Source of the DNA: Cytidiella melzeri
Taxonomy: Eukaryota; Basidiomycota; Agaricomycetes; Polyporales; Irpicaceae
Direction: 5' to 3'
NCBI GenBank assembly: GCA_022592445.1
Contig: JABYQR010000156.1
Coordinates: 1-64,000, forward strand
DNA length: 64,000 nucleotides
Shown: positions 41,301 through 51,041 of the stretch, one piece after another
Layout of the letters: each line of letters opens with the position of its first letter
How positions within the stretch are numbered: the first letter of the stretch is position 1
The notes under the pieces: model-generated
What the model was told of the DNA's origin: nothing
What the model saw: the letters and a program-made list of their open reading frames with translations, nothing else
The model's database searches: none
Position numbers and translations under genes: made by a program

Positions 41301-42089
41301 GTACCTGCGTTGTTACGTTGATCAACTACATGACGACTGGGCTAGACTGCTCAGTTCGGCTGAGTTCGCATACAACAATGCAGCGCACGAGGGAACTAAG
41401 CACTCGCCTTTCTACCTCGAATACGGCAGACACCCTAGAGCTGGTCCAACGCTCACTAAGGACCTGAAAAGGTCTGACATGAATGACATCATGTGGAACC
41501 GCTTGCAAGCTCAAGAGCATGCTAAGCGGCGTTACAACTTGCGGCTGAACGCATGAAGTGGTACTATGACAAGCACGTCCAGAAGGTCCCCTTCAACGAA
41601 GGCGATCAGGTCATGCTAGATCTGAGAGACTACCAAAAATCTGGACATAAGCTGTCAGCCAAGTACTATGGCCCATTCAAGATTGCTGAAAAGCTCTCGC
41701 CGGTCACATTCAGACTGGAATGGCCCGAACGTTCACCAAGGATACACCCTGTATTCCATGCAAGCAAGTTGGTACCGTACAACGAACCTGAATTCGAAGG
41801 CCAAAAGCTGGAGATGCCTCCGCCAGATATCATCGACGGAGAAGAAGAATACGAAGTCGAGAAGATTCTCAAGTCAAGACGTACAGGTCGTGCCAAAAAG
41901 CTTCAGTATTACATACGCTGGAAAGGCTACGGACCAAACGACGACACGTGGGAACCTGTAGAAAACATCACGCACGCTCAAGAAGCGATCAAGAAATTCT
42001 ACGACGATCATCCCCGAGCTATCGCTCAGCTACGATTTACTGTGTATAAGTCACGAACAACACACCAAGGATCATCCACGATCCAATGA
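38371..42089 (+). pseudogene. pol: Gypsy-B pol, frameshifted: protease to chromodomain
   Basis: The protease shows EALVDSGATTTFISKSV and IIGMTFLRRHNPEIDW. The reverse transcriptase is open from 39071 to about 39905 (VQDYRKLNDITVKNRYPIPR, VYLDDILIF). After a frame change near 39905 come RNase H (LETDASDFATGAVLSQLD, WSDHQNLTYF) and integrase (HHDLPSAGHPGRW, CDTCQRMK, VDLITQLP, IISDRGPQFAADLF, HPQTDGQTERVNQTLEQYL), open to 41556. Another change leads to the last frame, with a GPF module and chromodomain (EEYEVEKILKSRRTGRAKKL, YIRWKGYGPNDDTWEPVENI) ending at 42089. All domains are present, but the frame is broken near 39100, 39905 and 41540. Confidence 0.9.
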
Positions 42090-42270
42090 CGCAACCGAGG
42101 AGGGTACGGACTAGACTACCATCAGCCAATGAGGTGTGAACCCCGTCAGGGGCGTCGGTAGAAGCCGCTAGAGTCACTCGGAACTGCTTAGGCACCCTCT
42201 TGACAATGGTGAAAAAGTGGACTCAATGACCAAGGTGTTCGTTCAAAACTCTTTGCACGGAGTTCAAAGC

Positions 42271-42285
42271 AAGAAGGGGGGGTAA
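42271..42285 (+). other. Gypsy-B polypurine tract
   Basis: AAGAAGGGGGGGTAA directly precedes the 3' LTR. Gypsy-A has nearly the same tract. Confidence 0.85.
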
Positions 42286-43010
42286 TGTCACAGATTTTCA
42301 ATGTTTCTACAAGACTTGCCTTACCAGGCAACGGTATTATTGGGAATATTTAAGCGCTTGTCAAGCGCTTATCCAGCGCTTATCCGGCGTCTATTTAGGC
42401 GCTTATCCAGCGCTTATCTGGCGCTTATCAGGCGCCTATTCCGGCGCTTATTCTCAGTGCCTATCAATTGATGCGCTGATGCGCCTCCTGTCTCTGATGC
42501 GCTGATGCGCTCCTTTCCTTATCTGTGTATCACATGATAGAACTCTCTGGAACATTGTGGAACTTGCTGGAACTATGATGTCATAGCATAGAACATTCCA
42601 TTAGATGATGTCATAGTTCTTAGAACCTTCTGGAAAAGTCTAGCCTTGTCTTAGAACAAGCTAGAACAAGTCTAGCCTTGGAGCTGGGTCATGGGGTCAG
42701 GTCATGGGGACAATTGCTATTGGTTGATTATTGAAGTGGCACCACTAGGGCATAGGGCATGCTTAGTAAGGTAGATTACTTCGCTTACTCATGTAGGTAT
42801 TAGGGGTCTTAGGGTAGTACCTGGGGTCCTCCCCTTCATGTATATATAGAGGCACTCCTGAGGGCATATCCCCTCAGTCTTATCCACTCTGTTGATCAAG
42901 GACTACTTCGTACTCCCCAGTACTCACTCTCACCAACACTCTACTCTCTATCTCACTATCTCCCCTTCAAGTTTAACAACTATCTGGTGAGTGTAACCTT
43001 AACTGTTACA
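42286..43010 (+). repeat. Gypsy-B 3' LTR, 725 bp
   Basis: It is the same length as the 5' LTR and differs at one base that I can find. The GCAGC duplication follows directly. Confidence 0.95.
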
Positions 43011-45791
43011 GCAGCTTGACGATAAAGTCTGTGGTGACGCTTTCCCATGGAGCATTGGGCGGCTCTAGTGGGTTGAGTGGACCGCGTGGTGGAGCGGGGT
43101 ATGTCTTCGTTCTTTGACAGGTGTCACATGTGTCTACATAATCATTGACAAAGCGTGTCATGCTGGGCCACCAGTAGTTCCGAGATAGCAGTTCCAGTGT
43201 CTTGTACCTGCCTGGATGTCCGGCGGCGGGTAAGTCATGATGTCTCCGAACCAGTTCCTTTCGGATTTCGTCATCTTTAGGGACATAAACTTTTCCCCGG
43301 AACAATAACAGCCCGTTCTCCACGTTCCACTCTTTGAGTCCCCGACTAAGAAGACGAGGTCCGAGTTTCTTGACTTTGGCAAGTGCTTCTGCCACTTCAG
43401 TCTCTCGCAGAGAACATTCACGGATACGTTTTAACAGGTCTCTGTCTGGTTGTACGCTAGCTTGCCCCCGTTGAGAAGCAGCGGCTCGGAAGACCTCTGG
43501 TCCTAGGACTATTCGTGATAGATTATCTTCTTCGTCCTTGACCTCGTGTTGGCCTAGCCTGGACATAGAATCCGACTTTCCCATTGATTTTCCGGGCTTC
43601 GGAATGATTTCAAAGTTAAAACGTGAGAGGAACAACGACCAACGTGCTTGACGGCGTGTCAAGTTACGAGCTGTCTTCCAGTACTCGAGGTTCTTGTGGT
43701 CAGAGAAGATAGGGAATTTCTCTGGTAGCCCTTCCAAGTAATGACGCCAGTCTTCAAGGGCTCGTACAATTGCCATGAGTTCTCGGTCGTAGATCTCATA
43801 GTTTCGTTCAGTCTCAGTCATGCCTTCAGACCGATAGGCTACTGGATGCCACGTGCCGTCTTCGGCTTGTTGTTCCAATACCCCTCCCATTGCATACCCG
43901 GATGCATCCGTTTCCAAACGTGTGGGTCTATCAAAACTCCACATTGCCAACACCGGCGCTTCCACAAATTGTCGGCGGAGTTCATCAAACGCTGACTGTT
44001 CTTCAGGGCCCCATTTCCAAGGAACCTTGCCCGTGAGACGGTCTAAGGGTTTACATATTTTTCCGAAGTCTTTGATGAATCTCCGGTAGAAGTTTGCAAA
44101 CCCACGGAATCGGCGAATATCGGAGACATTCTGCGGTACAGGCCACTCAGCCACTGCCTTTACTTTGACAGGGTCCATGCGTAACTGATTGTGACCAATG
44201 ATAACACCAAGATATTCTGTCTCTGAACGCTCAAATTCGCATTTCTCCGGTTTAAGAAACAGATCATGTTGTCTGAGCCGTCTCAGAACTTCATGTACCA
44301 CCTCGCGGTGTTCGGAGATCTCCTTGGAATAGATGAGGATATCATCTAGGTAGACGGTGACCTTGCCTTCAGCAATAAGATCAGCAAAGATGTCGTTCAT
44401 CATGTTCTGGAATGTGGCCGGGGAATTGGTAAGACCAAAGAACATGACCGTAGGTTCAAACAGTCCTCGGTTGGTGACAAATGCAGCTTTGTGTTCATCG
44501 CCTTCCTTGATGCGGACGTTATTGTACCCCCATCTGACGTCCAGCTTAGTGAAGAACTTAGCACCGCGCAATCTATCCATGAGTTCGGAGATTAACGGCA
44601 GTGGATACCTGTTTTTGATAGTGACTTCGTTCAACTTCCGGTAATCCTGCACTGGGCGTAACTTTCCATCCTTTTTCTTGACAAAGAAGAAGGGTGACGC
44701 CATTGGGGATTTCGACGGTCGAATGTACCCTTTCTCTAGGTTCTCTCGGATAAACTTATCAAGCTCTTCTTGCTCAGGGTGTGACAGCGGGTAAACCTTT
44801 GCATGGAATCCTTTTGCCTCCGGAACTAACTCAATTGCATGGTCGTACGACTTGTGTTCTGGCAGTCGTTGAGATTCCGTTTCAGAGAAAATGTGAGCAT
44901 GTTGACGATATTGTTCAGGTACCATCTCCTCAAAGGTTTTGACTGGTTTAACCCGGTTCTCGACCTCAGCTAGTTCACTAGAGTATGTGTATCCCGCTAG
45001 AGTGAACAGGCGTTCGCCTTCCTGTATCATAGGTGTCGGACGTGTACGTACAATGCGTCGGGGAGTTCCTTTTCCACCGAGCTGAGTAGTGGCCTGTGCC
45101 TGTAACTTCGGCAATTCGGCCCCATCCAAACTTCCTGAACCTTCCGTGGTTTCCTCGATGTCTTCTTCGGCCTCCTCCGTATCCACCGGCAAGTACGGAA
45201 GCTGTTCCACAACTTTCCGTAATCCCGGAGTTCTCTTCTTCCGTTTAGGCTCAGCGTTCTCTTAGCTGCAACCTCTCTCGCTTCATCAACCCGTTGCCTG
45301 GGTTTACATGCATCAGGACATCCATCCATCCTGATGATGCCTTCGTACCAATCAATGGTGGGGTTATGATACCGCAACCAATCGATTCCTATAATTACGT
45401 CTTCGGGTCCAATATCAGTGACCGTGAAGATGGTCCTCTCCTCGTGGTCCCCTATCCTCATATTGAGAATGGCAACTTCGTCAATAGCCCCGTCTCGATT
45501 TGGGGTTCCGTCTATGTTGTACACCGGAATGGGTTGTTTCAACTTCCGGGTTCTGATACGATGCTCTCGAACAAACCGTTTATGAATGAATAGCGTCGAG
45601 GCTCCACTATCAATCATTGCTGCGACTTCTTTAGATCTCCGCACTCCTGAAACTGTGATGGGTACGTGAAAATGTTCCGATTCAGAACCAGTCTCTAATA
45701 CATCAGACGCGAGTACGGAAAATCTATTGTTACATGGTATACGCGGGGCACGTGCTTGCGCAGCTCGAATCACGGCCCGAATCAAAAACCC
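43011..45791 (-). CDS. pol: Gypsy-A pol, 5' part: protease, reverse transcriptase, RNase H, integrase start
   Basis: Pol is entered from gag by a -1 shift at 45785-45791. The protease shows AAMIDSGASTLFIHKRF and IIGIDWLRYHNP. One frame change near 45245 (after VAAKR) separates it from the next part, which is open from 45210 to 43006. That part shows YPLSHPEQEELDKF, VQDYRKLNEVTIKNRYPLPL, FTKLDVRWGYNNVRIKEGDE and the catalytic VYLDDILIY. RNase H shows LETDASGYAMGGVL and FSDHKNLEYW. The integrase zinc finger shows HHDLPAAGHPGR with CDTCQRTK, ending in TTDFIVKL where Gypsy-B inserted. Nearly intact. Confidence 0.93.
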
Positions 45792-47239
45792 TCCTCAAGT
45801 CTCTTCTTGAGGTCGGCGTTCTCCGCCCTTAACTTCTCCAGTTCTCCTAGCACGGCTTTGAGTGTTACTTCCGACACTCCCGACGAGTTCGACGCTTCTT
45901 CCTTCTCAGGCTTCTTTTCTTCGGCCCGAGAAGAAGATGCCTCCCCATTGGTAGCAGCTACACGTGGTCCACGAGGAGGTGGACGAGGAACTGCAGGCTT
46001 GGTGCACGTGCGTGCGATGTGACTGGGATCCGTTGTAAGTTCCTGGCAGTTATAACACCGCCGACCTTGTTGCATCTTGGAGGCGTCAACCTCCATAGGG
46101 ACCGGACCGTTGGAAGCGCGAGGAACCGGAGTAAACCGGGGCTGGGACTGAGTAGGTCTCGACGTGGTCGACGAGGGAACAGACGGAATTTTCTTCTCCG
46201 TTGTTTCTCTGATGCGGGCATACGCAGCCGCCATTTTCAGAGACCTATCAATCCACCCCTGATAGTTCGTTGGCGGAGCTTCGGCAGTTGCCAATCTACC
46301 ATAGATGTACTCTGGAAGGCCCTTGATGAAGCGGATCTCCTTGTCCTTGTCGCTTAATCCGGAGATGCGACCCACGTAGGATTGGAAGTCTGTGACATAT
46401 GTTCCTACGTCACGCGCGTTCTTCTCCTTCTTCTCAGCTCCACAGAGCTTCTCCAACTCACGGATAGCAGTATCTTCGGGCGTTGCATCGCCGAAGTACT
46501 TCTTGAGCTCAGTTTTAAACTTGGCCCAGGTATCGAGGTTGGCCGGCAAGTTACCGTTGTGGTCAGCCATATGATCCGTGACCGGTATTGCCCATTGGGC
46601 GGCCTTTTCTGACAACCGGTAGATTGCTGTCAGGACCTTGGTTCTTTCATCGGCAATACTGGCGGTCACCCAGTAAGCCTCGCATTGTGACAAGAACCGT
46701 TCTAAGTCACGGCCATGTTCGCCCTTGTATCTATCGGGCTTGGTGTCGTTATTGTTGACCGTGACTTGCGGTCTTGGCATTGCTTGTGTAACTGCAGCTA
46801 CAATGGCTGCAATCAAGGCAGGATCGACTGCGGGTGTTGTCATCGTGACAGGTGCGGAATTTATGGGGACGACGGTGGGCGCTTCAGGAGTTACCGGTGG
46901 GATTTCCGGTATGGTTTCGGGAATGATGGGATCAGGAATAATGAGGGTATCGTCTGGTGGAGCCGGTGGGTTTTCCGGTACAACTAAACTGGTATTGACC
47001 TCGACTTCTTCAGGAACTCCAACAATCAACGGTATTTGACTGTTATCGCAAGCTACGTATCCACGGTATCGTTGTCCTTCTCTGAAATGACGGGATACTA
47101 CAAACTTTTGATTTCGATTTGGACACGGCTGTTGTTCGCAGATTTCAATATATGCGTGGTCCTCTTCGTTATCGTAACAGTCCTGAAGATCGTCGGGATC
47201 AAAGACGTGGAAATGATTATCGCACTCAATGATTGCTAT
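45782..47239 (-). CDS. gag: Gypsy-A gag
   Basis: The frame is open from directly after the tandem stops at 47240-47245 to TGA at 45782. It has a Pro-rich N-terminus, then a Gypsy Gag core (PDRYKGEHGRDLERFLSQCE, AAQWAIPVTDHM, WAKFKTELKKYFGD, YVGRISGLSDKDKEIRFIKG). A knuckle region reads CYNCQELTTDPSHIARTC, an expanded spacing, and is followed by an acidic tail ending LRAENADLKKRLEEGF. There is no ATG until 46843, which lies about 130 codons into the open frame. Either translation begins there, or the upstream part is reached by splicing or stop readthrough. Confidence 0.85.
   Translation of the reverse strand: MAIIECDNHFHVFDPDDLQDCYDNEEDHAYIEICEQQPCPNRNQKFVVSRHFREGQRYRGYVACDNSQIPLIVGVPEEVEVNTSLVVPENPPAPPDDTLIIPDPIIPETIPEIPPVTPEAPTVVPINSAPVTMTTPAVDPALIAAIVAAVTQAMPRPQVTVNNNDTKPDRYKGEHGRDLERFLSQCEAYWVTASIADERTKVLTAIYRLSEKAAQWAIPVTDHMADHNGNLPANLDTWAKFKTELKKYFGDATPEDTAIRELEKLCGAEKKEKNARDVGTYVTDFQSYVGRISGLSDKDKEIRFIKGLPEYIYGRLATAEAPPTNYQGWIDRSLKMAAAYARIRETTEKKIPSVPSSTTSRPTQSQPRFTPVPRASNGPVPMEVDASKMQQGRRCYNCQELTTDPSHIARTCTKPAVPRPPPRGPRVAATNGEASSSRAEEKKPEKEEASNSSGVSEVTLKAVLGELEKLRAENADLKKRLEEGF
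45785..45791 (-). other. -1 ribosomal frameshift heptamer G-GGT-TTT at the Gypsy-A gag-pol junction
   Basis: On the minus strand gag ends GAG-GGT-TTT-TGA. The seven bases G-GGT-TTT fit the X-XXY-YYZ rule and touch the TGA. The -1 frame then reads GGG-TTT-TTG-ATT into the open pol frame. Function is inferred from fit and position. Confidence 0.7.
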
Positions 47240-47242
47240 TTA

Positions 47243-48064
47243 CTACAAAGGAAGTTTCTCAAAGTATCCTCCGTCCGCTACAAAAGCAACTCGACTCGTA
47301 ACCTCCGTCAACCTCTTGCGCAATTGCGTGAAGTTGATCTGTCCCACTGATTGCAAGCCCCAGTTCAGTGCTTTGAGCTGGGCAGGCGTGCGCGTGGAGA
47401 GTACTTCCTCCGTGTGTTCTGTGAGGTACAGAAGTTTGTCGTTGAGTAACAGGACTGATCTAACCTGTGAGTCGTTGCGGTCGCGAGTGAGTTCGATCAG
47501 GATCTTGAGGCGTCTGGTAGTGGCCTCGATCTTTGGCTTGAGAATGCCGACTTGGTCCTTGATGGAAAACTTGTGGAAATCGAGCGTCACAGGTTTTTGT
47601 GCGTCTGGGCGAGGTGGCGGGGGTGCCTGGGAGACGCGGTCCTTGAGAGACGGTTTCTCAATTCGTTCCGCGAGGGTTTGCGCGCGTTCTGTGCGTGCAC
47701 GTTCCTTGATGGACTCGTTGTCACGAGCAAACTTTTCGTGGTCGAAAGCAGGAAGCCTGGTGCCCAGGGGATGGTAGTGAGGGCGGCGTGAGACGTAGGA
47801 TACGATGGCTTCAAGATCCTTTTCTGTGTAGAGACGAGGACGTCCTTGCTCGCGTAGTTCTCGACGAGCCTCAAAGAAGGACTCGGGTATGCGGCGACGA
47901 ATGCGTACGTCCTTGGGCACTATAACCACGAAATGAGATGTAGGATCAAAGGTTCGGGCCAATACAACGTACTGGTAAACCGGGGGGACTAAACTTTTAT
48001 AAACTTTGGGGAAAGGGAATTTATGCGGTTGCGCGACGTCCAGGCGAGCGTACGGAGATTCTAC
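47243..48064 (-). CDS. Gypsy-A ORF1, accessory reading frame between LTR and gag, without ATG
   Basis: The frame is open for 273 codons from the LTR edge (a TAG lies at the border) to TAG at 47243, followed at once by TAA, and contains no methionine codon. It is in the same frame as gag. It has a basic N-terminal region (PKDVRIRRRIPESFFEARRE), then three similar units TLAERIE, SLKDRVS and SIKDQVG. A helical C-terminus reads VRSVLLLNDKLLYLTEH and LNWGLQSVGQINFTQLRKRL. Gypsy-B ORF1 has the same order and clear similarity (SLLDRIE, SLLQRIE, LKSLGRISFADIHRRW). The function is unknown; I infer a Gag-related or nucleocapsid accessory protein. Confidence 0.6.
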   Translation of the reverse strand, partial: VESPYARLDVAQPHKFPFPKVYKSLVPPVYQYVVLARTFDPTSHFVVIVPKDVRIRRRIPESFFEARRELREQGRPRLYTEKDLEAIVSYVSRRPHYHPLGTRLPAFDHEKFARDNESIKERARTERAQTLAERIEKPSLKDRVSQAPPPPRPDAQKPVTLDFHKFSIKDQVGILKPKIEATTRRLKILIELTRDRNDSQVRSVLLLNDKLLYLTEHTEEVLSTRTPAQLKALNWGLQSVGQINFTQLRKRLTEVTSRVAFVADGGYFEKLPL

Positions 48065-48068
48065 CTAA

Positions 48069-48567
48069 TGTCAGGAACACAACCCAACTCTATGAAGAGC
48101 GAGGGAGTGACGACAAGGGGGGGAGGAACGACGAGCGAACTCGCGTGGACGATGACGACAGGAGTATAAGTGATGAGGAGGAGTGGAGACACGACGACGA
48201 GGGATCAGCTGACAATGAGCTAAAGACCAGGATATATTAGTACAGTGGTGAGACTAGTACAAGGTGAACGTCACCTAAAGACCAGGAGGTAGAATCTGAG
48301 GTCTTTAGGGAGCTACAGGGTGGGTTTATATACATCTCAGACAAGGACCCCTGGTACCGGGTCTGTACTCCTAACACTGCCGTGGGAACGTATGGTGTGC
48401 TATGGTGCGATGTTCTACAATGTTCCACAATGTTCCAGCACCTTCTATGATCATGTGACCAGTCTGTCACATGCACTTGATCACATGCAGTAGCCATGTA
48501 CCATCGATAAGATAAGATAAAGAAATTAAAAGGAAAAGAAAGGGAAAAAGTGTGCATGTTCGTGACA
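48069..48567 (-). repeat. Gypsy-A 5' LTR (right), 499 bp
   Basis: It is identical to the left LTR as far as I can read, which suggests a very recent insertion. The TGGCT duplication follows at 48568-48572. Confidence 0.95.
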
Positions 48568-48572
48568 TGGCT

Positions 48573-50297
48573 GTAATGAGAGCGTGGTAGGAATAGAATG
48601 GTCAAGAATGATTGTGGTAGATGGTGGTGTGGGGTTCACGGTAGGTTGACTCGAGGGTTGGAGAGTTTCAGGACGATGAGGAAAACTGTCTTGTCGAATA
48701 CCACATCAGTACTCGTGACAATCTTTCAGCTACAACTGTCCCATAAGCAATAACCCTTTGAATTTGCTTCGTAGCCAACAAAGGTGAGCTTGTGAGCGTT
48801 TTGGTCCCACTTGCCACGCTTGTCCTTGTGTATGTGGGTATAGGCTAGGCATCCGAAAGTCCGGAAGTGGGACACATCCGGTACAGTGCCAGTGAGAACC
48901 TCATAGGAAGTCCGCCATGAAAGACCACGCTTTGGAGCGCGATTGCGGACATGTACTGCTGTGAGGAGAGCTTCTTCCCAGAAACCTTGCGATAGACCTG
49001 CTGCCAGCTGCATGGATTTGGCTGACTCAACGAGAGTGCGATTCATGCATTCAGCTTTACCGTTCTGCTGAGGCGTGTTGGCAACTGTGCGCCTGTGAAC
49101 GATTCCTTCGTCGCGGAGATACTGCTGAAAAGCATTGGACATGTATTCTCCACCTCGATCTGATTGCAAGACCTTGATGTTGGCGTTGAACTGTGTACAA
49201 ACCATAGCCTGGAATTCCTTGAACTTCTGCTCCTGGTGATCCTTACTTGGAATAGGGAAGCACCAGACAGTGTTGGTTGCATCGTCAATGTAGTTAATGA
49301 ATTAGGAATTTCCGTGAAGAGACTTAGTTCGCATCGGTCCAGCAAGGTCTGAATGGATGAGGCCGAAGGGTTTGGATGCGCGGTCGTAGTGAGAAGGTGG
49401 GAATGAACGCCTGTGTAGCTTGCCCAAGATGCATCCCTCGCAAGGATGAGGAGAGCGAGGTGCTTTGGAGAGCGTGAGACCTTTGACTGTTGAAGAATTG
49501 GTCTTGAGATGCTGTAAAGCTTCCCAGTTAAGGTGTCCGAAGCGATGATGTGCGATGTCGAGGGTAGTACCAGCAGGTTGTATGGAAACGGCATTGACTG
49601 AAGGACTAGGAGAGATCCCAATCCAGTACTGCGCATTTTTGAGGATACCTATACCGTAGGTGCGTTTTGCGTCGGAAATACGAGCTTGGTTCTTGGCGAA
49701 CGTCACTGTAAATCCTTTCGAGTCCAGACAGGTGACAGAGAGGAGTCTGTGTGTAAGATTGGGACAGTACAGAACATCGTCGAGTTGAATGACTAGTTCT
49801 TCTCCATCAACTGTGGTAGTTCCTTTGACGCGACCGGATCCGACAACTTGCATGGTTTTAGACTTATCTGCCAAAGTGGCGTGTGACGGAGTCTTATACG
49901 CAGTGTAGGTCTTGAATTCGTTGTGGTCGTTTGTGAAGTGCCGTGTGCAGCCTGAGTCGATCATCCAGTGTGTTACACCCGAACCATACCAACAAGTGAC
50001 AACGTTGGAAGACTCTGCCTCAGACGAATCTTTGGTGTTGACTACATGTACAGTAGCGGAACCGGTAGACGACGGATTACTGTTCTTATTCTTCTCCTTC
50101 TTGTCCTTTCCCTTAGATTTGCCCTTGGCTTGCTCAGCCGCGGCCTTCTTCTTCCGACATTCGCTCTCCTTGTGCCCCTTATAGCCGCAGAAGTTGCATT
50201 TCTTCTTGTTGGCGTTTGAGGTCTGGGGGCGGTTACCAGCGTGCACAGCCGAGACGTTCGGAGAGTCCCTACGAGCAGCCTCGTCAATGAGGCGCGC
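48573..50297 (-). pseudogene. pol: Copia-2 gag C-terminus, protease and integrase
   Basis: This continues in the gag frame after a TGA at 50298. It shows the zinc knuckle CNFCGYKGHKESEC, protease WMIDSGCTRHFTND, the integrase zinc part HHRFGHLNWEAL with CEGC, and catalytic segments LIHSDLAGPM, QSDRGGEYMS and TPQQNGKAECMNRTL. An in-frame TAA lies at about 49302 inside the integrase, followed by the core up to GYEANSKGYCLWDS, and another stop at about 48726. The piece ends at the Gypsy-A target site. Confidence 0.85.
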
Positions 50298-50951
50298 TCA
50301 GACATCATCGTACTTGATGTCAACTGGCTTGGTGACGGCGAGGATGGGATTGACAATAGTATCATATGTATCCAGCAGCGAGGAGATCAAGCCAAACGTC
50401 TTCAGGAGTTCCAGGTTTGCAAGGGTGCCTGAATCCTGAATCTCTTTCCAGAGATGACCTCGTTCCTCAAGTTGTTCCGCGAGAGGGCACGTACCGTTGA
50501 TGTGGTTACCAAAGTACTGACGGAACTTGGTGAAGGATGCGAGGGTAGAGGTGGACGAGTAGTTGGCGATGAGTGTATCCATGATCTGCTTGGACGTCTG
50601 AGTGTTGGGATCGATGAGATGGTGAAGAGAGGGGTCGACCGTGGTGAGGAGGATAAGCGATGCGCTGGCGTCAGCTTGAATCCATTCGTTGTAACCGGCG
50701 TCGCCGGCTGCAGGGGAGACAATGGTGCCGTTTACAACTCCAAGAGTCTGGGTAGCCTTGAGGTACTGCTTAATGATGACGTACCAGGTCTTCCAGTTGG
50801 AGGCACCAGTGAGCTTATTGAGTTGATCAAGTTTGATCAAGGGGGCGTGTTTGGCCTGTGCGAAAGCAGAGTTCGCGGCGGATGCGAAGGGCGTTGAGGG
50901 ACCTGTGGAGATTGAAGTGGGTGGCTGTGAAGCCGGCTGGGAGGATCCCAT
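50298..50951 (-). CDS. gag: Copia-2 gag N-terminal part
   Basis: The ATG at 50951 begins MGSSQPASQPPTSIS. A Copia Gag core follows, with LIKLDQLNKLTGASNWKTW, YLKATQTLGVVNG and FRQYFGNHINGTCPLAEQLE. The frame ends at TGA (50298-50300) before the zinc knuckle, but downstream codons continue in the same frame, so the stop looks like a point mutation (CGA to TGA would explain it). Confidence 0.85.
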   Translation of the reverse strand: MGSSQPASQPPTSISTGPSTPFASAANSAFAQAKHAPLIKLDQLNKLTGASNWKTWYVIIKQYLKATQTLGVVNGTIVSPAAGDAGYNEWIQADASASLILLTTVDPSLHHLIDPNTQTSKQIMDTLIANYSSTSTLASFTKFRQYFGNHINGTCPLAEQLEERGHLWKEIQDSGTLANLELLKTFGLISSLLDTYDTIVNPILAVTKPVDIKYDDV

Positions 50952-51029
50952 GTTGGACTAAGGACGCTTGGTCGATGTGAGGCGCAAGGGAAGCAAGAGG
51001 TGAACAGCGGTTGAAGTCAGAGACTGGCG

Positions 51030-51041
51030 GGGCTCATAACC
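51030..51041 (-). other. Copia-2 primer-binding site, half-tRNA(iMet) type
   Basis: On the minus strand GGTTATGAGCCC directly follows the 5' LTR. It is identical to the Copia-1 site and complementary to the initiator tRNA anticodon stem-loop. Confidence 0.85.

Larger units (their letters stand above)
34661..43010 (+). mobile_element. Gypsy-B, chromovirus on the plus strand, innermost layer of the nest
   Basis: This 8350-bp element has two 725-bp LTRs that differ at one base that I can find (GGAACCTTG at 34924 against GGAACATTG). The duplication is GCAGC (34656-34660, 43011-43015). Ends are TGTCAC...GTTACA. The order is LTR, structured leader, ORF1, gag, protease, reverse transcriptase, RNase H, integrase, chromodomain, purine tract, LTR. 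Despite the fresh LTRs, gag and pol carry at least six frame changes. Confidence 0.95.
32968..48567 (-). mobile_element. Gypsy-A, chromovirus (Ty3/Gypsy with chromodomain), middle layer of the nest
   Basis: Two 499-bp LTRs, identical by eye, begin TGTCAGG and end GTGACA (inverted TGTCA/TGACA ends) and are flanked by the duplication TGGCT (32963-32967, 48568-48572). The order on the minus strand is LTR, ORF1, gag, protease, reverse transcriptase, RNase H, integrase, chromodomain, purine tract, LTR. Gypsy-B sits inside the integrase (34661-43010). Without Gypsy-B the element would be about 7.2 kb. Confidence 0.95.

Noticed and set aside
48040..48068. A standard tRNA 3'-end primer site for Gypsy-A (and at 35386 for Gypsy-B)
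   Set aside because: Neither sequence next to the LTR matches a tRNA 3' end that I can name; self-priming or an unusual tRNA remains open, so no call was made.
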